Shown one piece after another: positions 43,844-52,461 of a stretch of 64,000 bases of DNA; within the stretch, counting starts at the first letter, position 1; every line of letters begins with the position of its first letter. This DNA comes from Modicisalibacter tunisiensis. GTDB lineage: Bacteria > Pseudomonadota > Gammaproteobacteria > Pseudomonadales > Halomonadaceae. The position numbers were made by a program, and so were the translations under genes. The stretch is from NCBI RefSeq assembly GCF_020148005.1, contig NZ_JAGXFD010000001.1:1207337-1271336 (forward strand), in the 5' to 3' direction. Below the pieces are notes generated by a model, which saw only the letters and a list, made by a program, of their open reading frames with translations, did not search any database and had not been told where the DNA came from.

Positions 43844-45022
43844 ATGCTGACCCCGCAACAGGAAGAGTTGGTCGCCGCCACCGCCCCCGTCGTCGCCGAG
43901 AACCTCGAGGCGATCACCGCGCGCTTCTACCCGCTGATGTTCGAGCGCTACCCGGAAGTCAAGGCGCTGTTCAACGCCGCTCACCAGGCCAGCGGCGGCC
44001 AGCCGCGCGCCCTGGCCGGCGCGGTGCTGCGCTACGTGCAGCTGCGCGGCGATCGCGAGCAGGTCAAGGCGTCCCTGTCGCTGGTGGTCGGCAAGCACAT
44101 TTCGCTGGGCATCCGTCCGGACCAGTACCCGATCGTCGGCGAGTGCCTGATGGCGGCGATCGGCGAGGTGCTGGGCGATGCCGTCACCCCCGAGATCGCC
44201 GCCGCCTGGCAGGGCGTCTACGAGGAACTGGCCGGCCTGCTGATCGAGCTGGAGGCGGAAGCCTACCATGAGTTCGCCTCGCGCCCCGGTGGCTGGCAGG
44301 GGGCGCGTGCCTTCCGTGTGGCCGAGACCCGCGACGAGAGCGCCGAGATCCGCTCCTTCGTGCTGGCGCCCGAGGATGGCGGCCAGGTGGCCGACTTCCG
44401 CCCGGGACAGTTCATCGGCGTCAAGCTGACCATCGACGGTGAGCCGGTGTATCGTCACTACAGCCTGTCCGCGCCGCCCAACGGCAGGACCTACCGTCTG
44501 TCGATCAAGCGCGAGCCGGGCGGCCGGGTCAGCCAGCACTTCCACGAAGCGATGAGCGAGGGTGCCCGGCTCGAGCTGCTGCCGCCGTCGGGCGACCTGA
44601 CGCTGGAGACCGGCGCCGAGCCGGTGATGCTGATCAGCGGCGGCGTGGGCCAGACTCCGATGCTGTCGCTGGCCGCCGAGGCGCTCTCGCAGGGCCGTCA
44701 GGTCACCTACCTGCATGCCGCCCGCGACGGCAGCGTGCACGCCTTCGCCGATGAAGTGGCCGCGCTCGAGGCGCGCTACCCGCAGCAGTTCAAGGCCGTC
44801 ACCCTCTACGAGGCGCCGCGCGAGAACGACACGCCGGATCACGCCGGCTTCGTCGACCGCGCGCTGCTGGCCCGCTACCTGCCCGGATCGCAGGCCCTGT
44901 GCTACATCGTCGGCCCGCAGGGCTTCATGAGCCACGTCAACGCCGAGCTGGCCGCGCTGGAGGTACCCGAGGCCAAGCGCCGCTTCGAGACCTTCGGTCC
45001 CACCCAGCCGCTGGCGGCGTAA
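43844..45022 (+). CDS. hmp: Nitric oxide dioxygenase (flavohaemoglobin)
   Basis: 392 aa. It converts NO and O2 to nitrate with NAD(P)H, in the cytoplasm. The globin domain (1-140) keeps distal Tyr29, proximal His85 (GKHISL) and Glu135 at the E. coli positions. The FAD domain (about 150-255) has RHYSLS, and the NAD(P) domain has LISGGVGQTPMLS. AGGAG lies 8 nt before the ATG. The sigma54 promoter and NorR sites upstream indicate induction by NO through the divergent norR. Confidence 0.96.
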   Translation: MLTPQQEELVAATAPVVAENLEAITARFYPLMFERYPEVKALFNAAHQASGGQPRALAGAVLRYVQLRGDREQVKASLSLVVGKHISLGIRPDQYPIVGECLMAAIGEVLGDAVTPEIAAAWQGVYEELAGLLIELEAEAYHEFASRPGGWQGARAFRVAETRDESAEIRSFVLAPEDGGQVADFRPGQFIGVKLTIDGEPVYRHYSLSAPPNGRTYRLSIKREPGGRVSQHFHEAMSEGARLELLPPSGDLTLETGAEPVMLISGGVGQTPMLSLAAEALSQGRQVTYLHAARDGSVHAFADEVAALEARYPQQFKAVTLYEAPRENDTPDHAGFVDRALLARYLPGSQALCYIVGPQGFMSHVNAELAALEVPEAKRRFETFGPTQPLAA

Positions 45023-45154
45023 GGCGCCGGCCGGCCTCATGGAGCCTCCCGATCGCGGGATAGGAAAAAACTATGATGGCCGGCCGTTGATTAGGGCTCT
45101 AACGAGCGCCATGTTCCCTCCACCACTCATGACGAGACTGGCCAAGGAGAGACC

Positions 45155-46252
45155 ATGGCGCACGAGACACTGCTTTCCCCCCTGGACGTCGGCCGCCTGA
45201 CCCTGCCCAACCGGGTGATCATGGCGCCGCTGACCCGTGCCCGCACCCCCGACAGCATCCCCGGCGACCTGCAGGCCGAGTACTACGCCCAGCGCGCCGA
45301 CGCCGGGCTGATCATCAGCGAAGCCACCAACATCTCGCCCACCGCGCGGGGCTACGTCTATACCCCGGGCATCTACACCGACGCCCAGGAGGCGGGCTGG
45401 CGCAAGGTGGTCAAGGCCGTGCACGATGCCGGCGGGCGCATGGCGCTGCAGCTCTGGCACGTGGGCCGGGTGTCCCACGAGATCGTCCAGCCCGAGGGGC
45501 GCCAGCCGGTGGCGCCGAGCGCCCTGCGCGGCGAAGGGGCCGAGTGCTTCGCCGAGTTCCCCGACGGCAGCGCCGGACGCTATCCGGTGAGCACGCCGCG
45601 GGCGCTGGAACTCGACGAGATCCCGGCGCTCATCGACGACTACCGCCAGGCCGCGAAGCGGGCCAGGCGCGCCGGCTTCGACATGGTCGAGGTGCACGCC
45701 GCCAACGCCTACCTGCTGCAGCAGTTCCTGGCCACCGGCGCCAACCGGCGCAGCGACCGCTACGGCGGCAGCGTGGTCAATCGCGCGCGGCTGGTGCTCG
45801 AGGTGGTCGATGCGGTCAGCGAGGTGATGGGCGCCGACCGGGTGGGCATCCGCCTGTCGCCGTTCATCGAGATCTTCGGCCTCTCCGACGACGAGCCGGA
45901 AGCGATGATGCACTACCTGGCCGCGCAGCTCTCGCGGCGCGGCATCGCCTATCTGCACATCAACGAGCCGGACTGGACCGGCGAAGGCCCGCAGCTGACC
46001 GACGCCTTCCGGCGCGACCTGCGTGAGCGCTTCCGCGGGGTGCTGATCTACTGCGGCCACTACACCGCCGAGCGGGCCGAGGCGCTGATCGCCGACGGTC
46101 TGGGCGACGCGGCGGCCTTCGGCCGGCCCTACATCGCCAACCCCGACCTGGTCGAGCGCTTCCGCCGTGGGGCGCCGCTCAACGACCCGGACCCGTCGAC
46201 CTTCTACGGCGGCGGCGCCGAAGGCTACACCGACTATCCGACGCTCGACTGA
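45155..46252 (+). CDS. nemA: Old yellow enzyme family ene-reductase, NemA-like
   Basis: 365 aa FMN TIM barrel that reduces activated alkenes, nitro compounds or similar electrophiles with NAD(P)H. Family residues seen are Thr27 (MAPLTR), the substrate-binding HAAN pair His181/Asn184 and Tyr186 (HAANAYLLQQFL), and the phosphate-binding segment GDAAAFGRPYIANPDL. AAGGAGAG precedes the ATG. It lies downstream of hmp with a 132-bp gap, so it may have its own promoter. The exact substrate cannot be told from sequence. Confidence 0.88.
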   Translation: MAHETLLSPLDVGRLTLPNRVIMAPLTRARTPDSIPGDLQAEYYAQRADAGLIISEATNISPTARGYVYTPGIYTDAQEAGWRKVVKAVHDAGGRMALQLWHVGRVSHEIVQPEGRQPVAPSALRGEGAECFAEFPDGSAGRYPVSTPRALELDEIPALIDDYRQAAKRARRAGFDMVEVHAANAYLLQQFLATGANRRSDRYGGSVVNRARLVLEVVDAVSEVMGADRVGIRLSPFIEIFGLSDDEPEAMMHYLAAQLSRRGIAYLHINEPDWTGEGPQLTDAFRRDLRERFRGVLIYCGHYTAERAEALIADGLGDAAAFGRPYIANPDLVERFRRGAPLNDPDPSTFYGGGAEGYTDYPTLD

Positions 46253-46350
46253 CCCGGCGGCCGCGGGGCTGTCCAGCCGCGTGGCTTGCCGCTATCCTGT
46301 GGGCAGGATGTCGCCACGGCGGCTCACGCTCACAGGTTAGGAGGACTCAC

Positions 46351-46824
46351 ATGCAGATCAGGACGTTGCTGGCCGGTTCCGCGATGCTGGCGCTGCTGGC
46401 GGGGTGTGCCACCGGTACCCAGCAGGGCATGGCGCCGGGCGCGCCGGCCACAGCCGAACAGGCGGCCGTCTACGAGGGGACGCTGCCGTGCCGCAACTGC
46501 GCGGGCATCGACATCACGGTCGCGCTCAAGGGCGACGAGCAGGCCAGCGATGCCGAGCGTACCTTCAAGCTGGATGCCAGCTACCGCGAGCATCCGCAGG
46601 ACCCGCCCACCGAGCACTATGAAGGCCAGTGGGACGTGCTCAGCGGCACCGCCAGCGATCCCGAGGCCACCGTCTACGAGCTGACGCCGGAGGGCGAGGG
46701 GCAGGTCTACTACTTCCTCAAGCTCAACCCCGACACCCTGGAACTGATCGACCCGCAGAAGCGCCGCTTCCAGAACGGCGAGGCGCTGCGACTGACGCGC
46801 CAGGGCAGCCAGGCCGGCCAGTAA
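46351..46824 (+). CDS. NlpE-like outer-membrane lipoprotein
   Basis: 157 aa. The signal peptide ends in the lipobox LLAGC with Cys19 as the lipidated residue. The mature part has the NlpE N-terminal pattern YEGTLPCRNCAGI with a CXXC (Cys47, Cys50), followed by a small beta-barrel-like region ending in the LELIDPQKRRF stretch. E. coli NlpE senses surface contact and envelope stress and activates Cpx; this protein has only the N-terminal domain. A copper or Cpx link here is inferred from the family only. Confidence 0.8.
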   Translation: MQIRTLLAGSAMLALLAGCATGTQQGMAPGAPATAEQAAVYEGTLPCRNCAGIDITVALKGDEQASDAERTFKLDASYREHPQDPPTEHYEGQWDVLSGTASDPEATVYELTPEGEGQVYYFLKLNPDTLELIDPQKRRFQNGEALRLTRQGSQAGQ

Positions 46825-46915
46825 GCCCGGCCGGCGGCACGTGAGGGGGCGGCCTGCGGGCCGCCCCTGTCGTTGCGTGCCCGTTTCCCGTCCATTTCGG
46901 TAATCAAGAGTCGTC

Positions 46916-48295
46916 ATGGCCAGAGCGAAGAGCGCCTTCGTGTGCACCGAGTGCGGTGCCGAATACACCAAGTGGCAGGGGCAGTGCTCGAGCTGCCGCG
47001 AGTGGAACACGCTCAGCGAGGTGCGTCTGGCGTCCGCGCGCCCGGGGGCGGCGAGCACCGCCGGGGCGGCCGGGCGCGGCGGCTATGCCGGGGCGTTGTC
47101 CCGCGAGGTGGTCGATCTGGGCAGCGTCGATCTCGGCGAGGTGCCGCGCTTCTCGTCGACCTTCGGCGAGTTCGACCGGGTGCTGGGCGGTGGCCTGGTG
47201 CCCGGCTCGGCGGTGCTGCTGGGCGGCCACCCCGGGGCGGGCAAGTCGACCCTGCTGCTGCAGACCGCCTGCAAGCTGGCCCAGCAGCGCAGCGTGCTCT
47301 ACGTCACCGGCGAGGAGTCGCTGTCGCAGGTGGCGATGCGCGCGCATCGCCTGCAGCTGCCCACCCGGGGGCTGAAGATGCTCGCCGAGACCAGTATCGA
47401 GACCATCCTCGGGGTCGCCGAGCGCGAGCGTCCCGACGTGCTGGTCATCGACTCCATCCAGACCATGCACCTCGAGGATATCGCCTCGGCGCCGGGCGGC
47501 GTGGCCCAGGTACGCGAGTCGGCGGCGGCGCTGACGCGCTTCGCCAAGGGCTCGAGCACCGTGCTGCTGCTGGTGGGACACGTCACCAAGGACGGCTCGC
47601 TGGCCGGTCCCAAGGTGCTCGAGCACATGATCGACGCCTCGCTGCTGCTCGAGGGTGGCAGCGACTCGCGCTTTCGCACCCTGCGCGGCCAGAAGAACCG
47701 CTTCGGCGCGGTCAACGAGCTGGGCGTGTTCGCGATGCTCGAGCAGGGCCTCAAGGAGGTCAGGAATCCCAGCGCGATCTTCCTGTCGCGCGGCGAGGAG
47801 CAGGCCGCCGGCAGCCTGGTGATGGTGGTCTGGGAAGGCACCCGGCCGATCCTGGTCGAGGTCCAGGCGCTGCTCGACGAGTCGGCGCTGGGCAACCCGC
47901 GCCGCGTCGCGGTGGGGCTCGACCCCAACCGGCTGGCCATGCTGCTGGCGGTGCTGCACCGTCACGGCGGACTGTTCACCGGCGATCAGGACGTCTTCCT
48001 CAACGTGGTCGGCGGGGTCAAGGTGCTCGAGACCAGCGCCGACCTGGCGGTGCTGCTGGCGGTGGTGTCGAGCCTGCAGAACCGCCCGCTGCCGCGCGAG
48101 CTGGTGGTGTTCGGCGAGGTCGGGCTGTCCGGCGAGATCCGCCCGGTACCCAGCGGCCAGGAACGCATCGTCGAGGCCGCCAAGCACGGCTTCACCCGGG
48201 CCATCGTGCCGCGCGCCAACGCGCCCAGGCAGTCGCCCGAGGGCATGACGGTGATCGCCGTGGACAAGCTGGCCGACGCCCTGGAAGCCCTGTAG
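46916..48295 (+). CDS. radA: DNA repair protein RadA
   Basis: 459 aa RecA-like ATPase that promotes branch migration of recombination intermediates. A four-cysteine zinc finger (Cys10, 13, 24, 27) is followed by a RecA core with Walker A GHPGAGKST, the RadA signature KNRFG and a Lon-protease-like C-terminal domain (about 290-459). Standard length (E. coli 460). The gap to selD is 235 bp. Confidence 0.97.
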   Translation: MARAKSAFVCTECGAEYTKWQGQCSSCREWNTLSEVRLASARPGAASTAGAAGRGGYAGALSREVVDLGSVDLGEVPRFSSTFGEFDRVLGGGLVPGSAVLLGGHPGAGKSTLLLQTACKLAQQRSVLYVTGEESLSQVAMRAHRLQLPTRGLKMLAETSIETILGVAERERPDVLVIDSIQTMHLEDIASAPGGVAQVRESAAALTRFAKGSSTVLLLVGHVTKDGSLAGPKVLEHMIDASLLLEGGSDSRFRTLRGQKNRFGAVNELGVFAMLEQGLKEVRNPSAIFLSRGEEQAAGSLVMVVWEGTRPILVEVQALLDESALGNPRRVAVGLDPNRLAMLLAVLHRHGGLFTGDQDVFLNVVGGVKVLETSADLAVLLAVVSSLQNRPLPRELVVFGEVGLSGEIRPVPSGQERIVEAAKHGFTRAIVPRANAPRQSPEGMTVIAVDKLADALEAL

Positions 48296-48356
48296 CCATC
48301 AGAGCAACCACCGTTGGCTATGTCGAGGGCGCAGGGGGCAGGTCGTAGAGGGGGTT

Positions 48357-48376
48357 TTTGGCCATGGATGGCCAAA
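48357..48376. repeat. Palindrome in the radA-selD gap
   Basis: Perfect 9-bp arms TTTGGCCAT (48357-48365) and ATGGCCAAA (48368-48376) around GG. The flank holds a second small inverted repeat, GCTATC-TGT-GATAGC, near 48446-48460. It could be part of a dispersed intergenic element; no second copy is in this window. Confidence 0.5.
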
Positions 48377-48530
48377 GTAGCGCCCACGGAAGGGTTCATA
48401 GCGCCCCTCGTAGACCGGCCGCCGGTCAGCCCGAGCGATGCTGCAGCTATCTGTGATAGCCCTGCTATAGCCATCCCGCCGCCGACACGCTTGACGTAGA
48501 ATTGTCACAGGTTCGAACGAGGAGAACAGC

Positions 48531-49568
48531 ATGAGCGCCATTCGCCTGACCCAGTACAGCCACGGAGCCGGCTGCGGCTGCAAGATCGCCCCCGACGTGC
48601 TCGACGGCATTCTCGCCAAGGCGGGCCCGGGAGCCAGCAACGCCCGGCTGATCGTCGGCAATCAGGGTCGCGAGGACGCGGCGGTGTACGATCTGGGCGA
48701 CGGCCGCGGGCTGATCGCCACCACCGACTTCTTCATGCCGATCGTCGACGACCCCTTCGACTTCGGCCGCATCGCCGCCACCAACGCCATCAGCGACGTC
48801 TATGCCATGGGCGGACGCCCGGTGATGGCGCTGGGCATCCTCGGCTGGCCGCTGGACACCCTGGGCGCCGACGTCGCCGGCGACGTGGTGGCCGGGGCCC
48901 AGGCGGTGTGCCGCGAGCTGGGGCTGGCGCTGGCCGGCGGACATTCGATCGACGCGCCGGAGCCGATCTTCGGGCTGGCCGTCAACGGCCTGGTCGACCT
49001 CGAGCATCTCAAGCTCAACAAGGGCGCCCGGCCGGGGGACCTGCTGTATCTCACCAAGCCGCTGGGCGTGGGGCTGCTGACCACGGCGGAAAAGCGCGGG
49101 CTGCTCGAGCCCGGCCATCAGGGGCTGGCCCGGGAGACCATGCTCGAGGCCAACGACATGGGCGTCGAGCTGGCGAAGGTCGCCGGCGTGCATGCCATGA
49201 CCGACGTCACCGGCTTCGGGCTGGCCGGGCACCTCAGCGAGGTGTGCAGCGCCAGCGGCGTCAGGGCGCGCATCGACTTCCGCCGCCTGCCGCGGCTGGC
49301 CGAGGCCGAGGCCTACCGCCGCCAGGGTGCGGTGCCCGGCGGGACCACGCGCAACCGCCAGGCGCTGGGCGCGAGCCTGCCGACGATGGACGACGCCCAC
49401 TGGCAGTGGCTGTGCGATCCGCAGACCTCCGGCGGCCTGCTGCTGACGGTGGACCCGGCCTATGCCGACGACGTGGAGCGCATCGGCCGGGCCCACGGGG
49501 TCACGCTGGCGCCGTTCGGCGAGTGCCTGAAGCCCCAGGGCGAGGCGCTGATCGAGGTTCGGCGATGA
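48531..49568 (+). CDS. selD: Selenide, water dikinase (selenophosphate synthetase)
   Basis: 345 aa. It makes selenophosphate from selenide and ATP. The N-terminal catalytic loop HGAGCGCK has Cys15 and Lys18; the active position is cysteine, not selenocysteine. The AIR-synthase-like fold motifs (GLIATTDFFMPIVDDP, FGRIAATNAISDVYAMGG) are intact. GAGGAG precedes the ATG. The stop overlaps the mnmH start (ATGA), so the selenophosphate likely feeds tRNA 2-selenouridine. Confidence 0.96.
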   Translation: MSAIRLTQYSHGAGCGCKIAPDVLDGILAKAGPGASNARLIVGNQGREDAAVYDLGDGRGLIATTDFFMPIVDDPFDFGRIAATNAISDVYAMGGRPVMALGILGWPLDTLGADVAGDVVAGAQAVCRELGLALAGGHSIDAPEPIFGLAVNGLVDLEHLKLNKGARPGDLLYLTKPLGVGLLTTAEKRGLLEPGHQGLARETMLEANDMGVELAKVAGVHAMTDVTGFGLAGHLSEVCSASGVRARIDFRRLPRLAEAEAYRRQGAVPGGTTRNRQALGASLPTMDDAHWQWLCDPQTSGGLLLTVDPAYADDVERIGRAHGVTLAPFGECLKPQGEALIEVRR

Positions 49569-50662
49569 CCCTGCCGACGGTCGAGCCGGACCTGGCGTGG
49601 CTGGCCGAGGGCCGGGTGCTGATCGACGTGCGCGCGCCGGTGGAATTCGCCCAGGGCGCGCTGCCCGGCGCGGTCAACCTGCCGCTGATGGACGACGCCG
49701 AGCGCCACCGGGTCGGCATCCGCTACAAGACCCACGGTCAGCAGGCGGCGATCGCGCTGGGCGAGCAGCTGGTCAGCGGGCGTCTGCGCCGCGAGCGGGT
49801 GGCCGCCTGGCGACGTGTGGTCGAGGCGCATCCCGATGCGCTGCTCTACTGCTTCCGCGGCGGGCTGCGCTCGCAGATCGCCCAGCAATGGCTGGCCGAG
49901 GCAGGGATCACGCGCCCGCGCATCCGCGGCGGCTGGAAGGCCATGCGTCAGGCGCTGTGCCGGCGCATCGACGCCGCCGCCGAGCAGCCGCTGCTGGTGG
50001 TCGGTGGGCTGACCGGCTGCGCCAAGACCGAGCTGATCCAGCGCCTGAGCCATGGTCTCGACCTCGAGGGCTGCGCCCGCCACAAGGGCTCGGCCTTCGG
50101 CCGGCATCCGCTGCCGGCACCGAGCCAGATCGACTTCGAGCACGCCCTGGGCCTCGGGTTGCTGGGGCTGGACGGCGCCTGCGTGGTCGAGGACGAGTCA
50201 CGGCACATCGGCAGCGCCAACATTCCGCTGAGCTTCTGGCGCGGCATGGAGCGGGCCCCGCGCATCCGCGTCGAGATGCCGCTGGACTGGCGGCTGGCGC
50301 GCATCCACAAGGACTACATCGAGGACCTGTGGGCGATCTACGTCACCCAGTACGGCGAGTGGCTGGGCTGGGCGCTGATGCGCAAGCAGCTCTCCGGCGC
50401 CCTCAAGCGCCTGCGCAAGCGTCTCGGCGGCGCCCGGCTGGCACGGCTGGTGCGCCTGCAGGAGCTGGCCTTCCGCGAGCACGAGCGCGGCAACCGTCAG
50501 GCCCACGAGGCCTGGCTGGCGCCGCTTTTGACCGAATACTACGACCCCATGTACCGCTATCAGCTGGAGAAGCACGACGACCAGCGCTTCCTCCACGTCG
50601 GCGACTGGGACAGCTGCCTGGCCTTCGCCGAGGCCTGGCAGGCGGCGCCGACACGCCAGTAG
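49565..50662 (+). CDS. mnmH: tRNA 2-selenouridine synthase MnmH (SelU)
   Basis: 365 aa. It swaps sulphur for selenium at the wobble uridine of certain tRNAs, using selenophosphate and a geranylated intermediate (family knowledge). An N-terminal rhodanese domain (about 10-130) has catalytic Cys96 in LLYCFRGGLRS. A P-loop domain follows with GGLTGCAKT at 147-155; the usual TGSGKT is here TGCAKT. The start overlaps the selD stop. Longer frames entering from selD are read-through of another frame. Confidence 0.94.
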   Translation: MTLPTVEPDLAWLAEGRVLIDVRAPVEFAQGALPGAVNLPLMDDAERHRVGIRYKTHGQQAAIALGEQLVSGRLRRERVAAWRRVVEAHPDALLYCFRGGLRSQIAQQWLAEAGITRPRIRGGWKAMRQALCRRIDAAAEQPLLVVGGLTGCAKTELIQRLSHGLDLEGCARHKGSAFGRHPLPAPSQIDFEHALGLGLLGLDGACVVEDESRHIGSANIPLSFWRGMERAPRIRVEMPLDWRLARIHKDYIEDLWAIYVTQYGEWLGWALMRKQLSGALKRLRKRLGGARLARLVRLQELAFREHERGNRQAHEAWLAPLLTEYYDPMYRYQLEKHDDQRFLHVGDWDSCLAFAEAWQAAPTRQ

Positions 50663-50673
50663 CGGCAGCGTGG

Positions 50674-50713
50674 CTCAGGCGGCCTGCGCTCAGGCGGCCT
50701 GCGCTCAGGCGGC
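50674..50713. repeat. 15-bp tandem repeat between mnmH and the amidotransferase-like gene
   Basis: Units of CTCAGGCGGCCTGCG at 50674-50688 and 50689-50703, plus a partial third copy (50704-50713). The third copy contains the stop codon of the minus-strand gene, so each unit carries a TGA in that frame. Confidence 0.85.
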
Positions 50714-51388
50714 GCCGACGAGCCAGCGGCTCAGCACCCGGTCGAGCAGCGGCGCCAGCCGGTCGAAGCGCCGCGGGTCGGCGAGGATCGCCTCGCGGCT
50801 CTGCACGTAGGGGCCCTCGGCGGGCAGGGGCTCATGGTCGAGCAGGGCAGCGGCGCTGGCAGCGGTGGCTTCCAGGTGGCACTGCAGGGCGATGACCCGC
50901 CCCGCGTCCCAGGCGAAGCCCTGTACCGGGCTGGCCGCGGTGCCGCCCAGCGGCAGGGCGTCCTCGGGCAGGCCGAAGATGTCGCGGTGCCAGAGGAAGG
51001 CCTCGAACTGCTCGGGCAGGTCGAAGGGGCTCTCCGGGGCCAGGGTCACGGTCTGCCAGCCGGCCTCGGCATGGGTGCCGCGGGAGACAATGGCGCCGAG
51101 CCGCGCGGCGATCAGGCGTGCCCCCAGGCCGAGGCCCAGCACCGGCTTGCCGCTCTTCAGCGCGCGGTCGAGCAGCTTGATCTCGCGCTTCAGCCAGGGG
51201 TGGGCTTCAGAGTCGTCGTGGGCCTGGGGGCCGTCGAGCAGGATCAGCGCGTCGCAGTCCTCGAGGCGCGGCGGCGCCTCGTCGGCATACAGGTGGCAGG
51301 TATTGTGGCTGTGTCCCATGCCGGCGAGCCAGTCGGCGAGACGGGCGGGCCCGGCGTGGGCGGCATGCTGGAGGAAGTAGATATGCAT
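50705..51388 (-). CDS. Class I glutamine amidotransferase-like protein lacking the nucleophile
   Basis: 227 aa from ATG 51388 (an in-frame ATG at 51415 is possible). The fold resembles GuaA-type amidotransferase domains: DALILLDGP, then the nucleophile elbow, then ALQCHLE. The elbow reads PVLGLGLGAR where active members have GxCxGxQ, so residue 87 is Gly instead of Cys and residue 91 is Arg instead of Gln. His171 and Glu173 of the triad remain. It probably cannot hydrolyse glutamine; its role is unknown. It diverges from the ATL gene. Confidence 0.75.
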   Translation of the reverse strand: MHIYFLQHAAHAGPARLADWLAGMGHSHNTCHLYADEAPPRLEDCDALILLDGPQAHDDSEAHPWLKREIKLLDRALKSGKPVLGLGLGARLIAARLGAIVSRGTHAEAGWQTVTLAPESPFDLPEQFEAFLWHRDIFGLPEDALPLGGTAASPVQGFAWDAGRVIALQCHLEATAASAAALLDHEPLPAEGPYVQSREAILADPRRFDRLAPLLDRVLSRWLVGAA

Positions 51389-51511
51389 GCGGCCATCATC
51401 GGCCACGCGCTCCATCGACGTCCAGCGAATCTCGTCGGTCGGCCGGGTGGTCCCCGCACGCGGTCGACGGTGCCATAATGGGGCCGATAGCCGCCGACCC
51501 CTGAAGTGGAC

Positions 51512-51808
51512 ATGCCCCGCGCGGACCTGCTCGAGCAGATCTATACCATCGTGGCCCAGATTCCCGAAGGCCGGGTGACCACCTACGGCCGGGTGGCGAA
51601 GATGACCGAGGGTGCCACGGCGCGCATGGTCGGCAGTGCCATGCGCCATCTGCCCGACGGCCACGGCCTGCCCTGGCACCGGGTGATCAACGCCTCGCGG
51701 CGGATCACCGAGCATGGCGGCGCCGAGCGTCAGCGCGAGCGGTTGCGGGCCGAGGGCATCGCCTTCGAGGCCGGCGGTCGGGTGAGTGCCGAGCGGCTGT
51801 GGCCGTGA
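51512..51808 (+). CDS. atl: Alkyltransferase-like protein (ATL)
   Basis: 98 aa, corresponding to the C-terminal domain of O6-alkylguanine-DNA alkyltransferase. The active-site PCHRV is PWHRV (54-58), so the alkyl-accepting Cys is Trp, which defines ATLs. GRVTTYGRVA and ARMVGSAMR (DNA-binding helix with the Arg finger region) are intact. ATLs flag O6-alkylguanine for nucleotide excision repair, so it would work with UvrA. GTG 51506 is an alternative start. Confidence 0.9.
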   Translation: MPRADLLEQIYTIVAQIPEGRVTTYGRVAKMTEGATARMVGSAMRHLPDGHGLPWHRVINASRRITEHGGAERQRERLRAEGIAFEAGGRVSAERLWP

Positions 51809-51834
51809 GCGGCCCCGCACAACCAGGAGAATCC

Positions 51835-52434
51835 ATGACAGCGATATCCCGAGAGGGCTTCAAGGCCCGCCTGCGTGCCCTGAGTCGCCGCCAGCAGATC
51901 GCGTTCATGGCGGCGCTGTGCGAGCGGCTGCTGCCCAATTACGGCCTGTATGCGCAGATGACCGGCCAGGGCGATCCCGGCGCCCTGCGCGTGGTGCTCG
52001 ACCTGGCCTGGGAGTCACTGATGGTGCGCGAGGCGAGGATCGACTTCGCGCGCCAGGCGGAGAAGCTGAGCGAGGCGGAACCCCCCGAGGACGACGAGAG
52101 CTTCGGGGCGCGCCGGGCCGTGGAGGTGATGATGGCCCTGTCGACCCTGCTCGACGCCCTGCAGGGCGAGACACCCGACGCGGCGCTGACGGTCAGCGGC
52201 CTGTCGAAGAGCGGGGTGCAGGCCTTCGTCGAGATGACCGAGGGGGCCGAGGACGATGACGCCGAGCGGGCCGCCGCGCGCCTGCGCGCGCATCCGCTGA
52301 TGGCCGACGAGCGCGACTTCCAGGAAGCGGTGCTGGAGGCTGCCGAGGCGCGGCTCGACCGCGAGGCCCTCAAGGCGCTGCGTCGCCTGGGGCGCAACGA
52401 CGGCGTCAGCAATCTCGGCCTGAGTCTGGAATGA
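51835..52434 (+). CDS. yjaG: YjaG family protein (DUF416)
   Basis: 199 aa, cytoplasmic and largely helical. No catalytic motif is apparent. RLRALSRRQQIAFMAALCER and a C-terminal helix with LKALRRLGRNDGVSNLG match the DUF416 family as I recall it. The start at 51835 follows CAGGAGA. It lies 26 nt after atl, possibly co-transcribed. Function not known. Confidence 0.75.
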   Translation: MTAISREGFKARLRALSRRQQIAFMAALCERLLPNYGLYAQMTGQGDPGALRVVLDLAWESLMVREARIDFARQAEKLSEAEPPEDDESFGARRAVEVMMALSTLLDALQGETPDAALTVSGLSKSGVQAFVEMTEGAEDDDAERAAARLRAHPLMADERDFQEAVLEAAEARLDREALKALRRLGRNDGVSNLGLSLE

Positions 52435-52461
52435 CGCCCGCCGGGGCGCCGGGAGGCCGGC

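Noticed and set aside
48908..49564. Upstream extension of the mnmH frame inside selD
   Set aside because: SelD is intact in another frame, and the MnmH rhodanese domain starts naturally at 49565 with the ATGA overlap.
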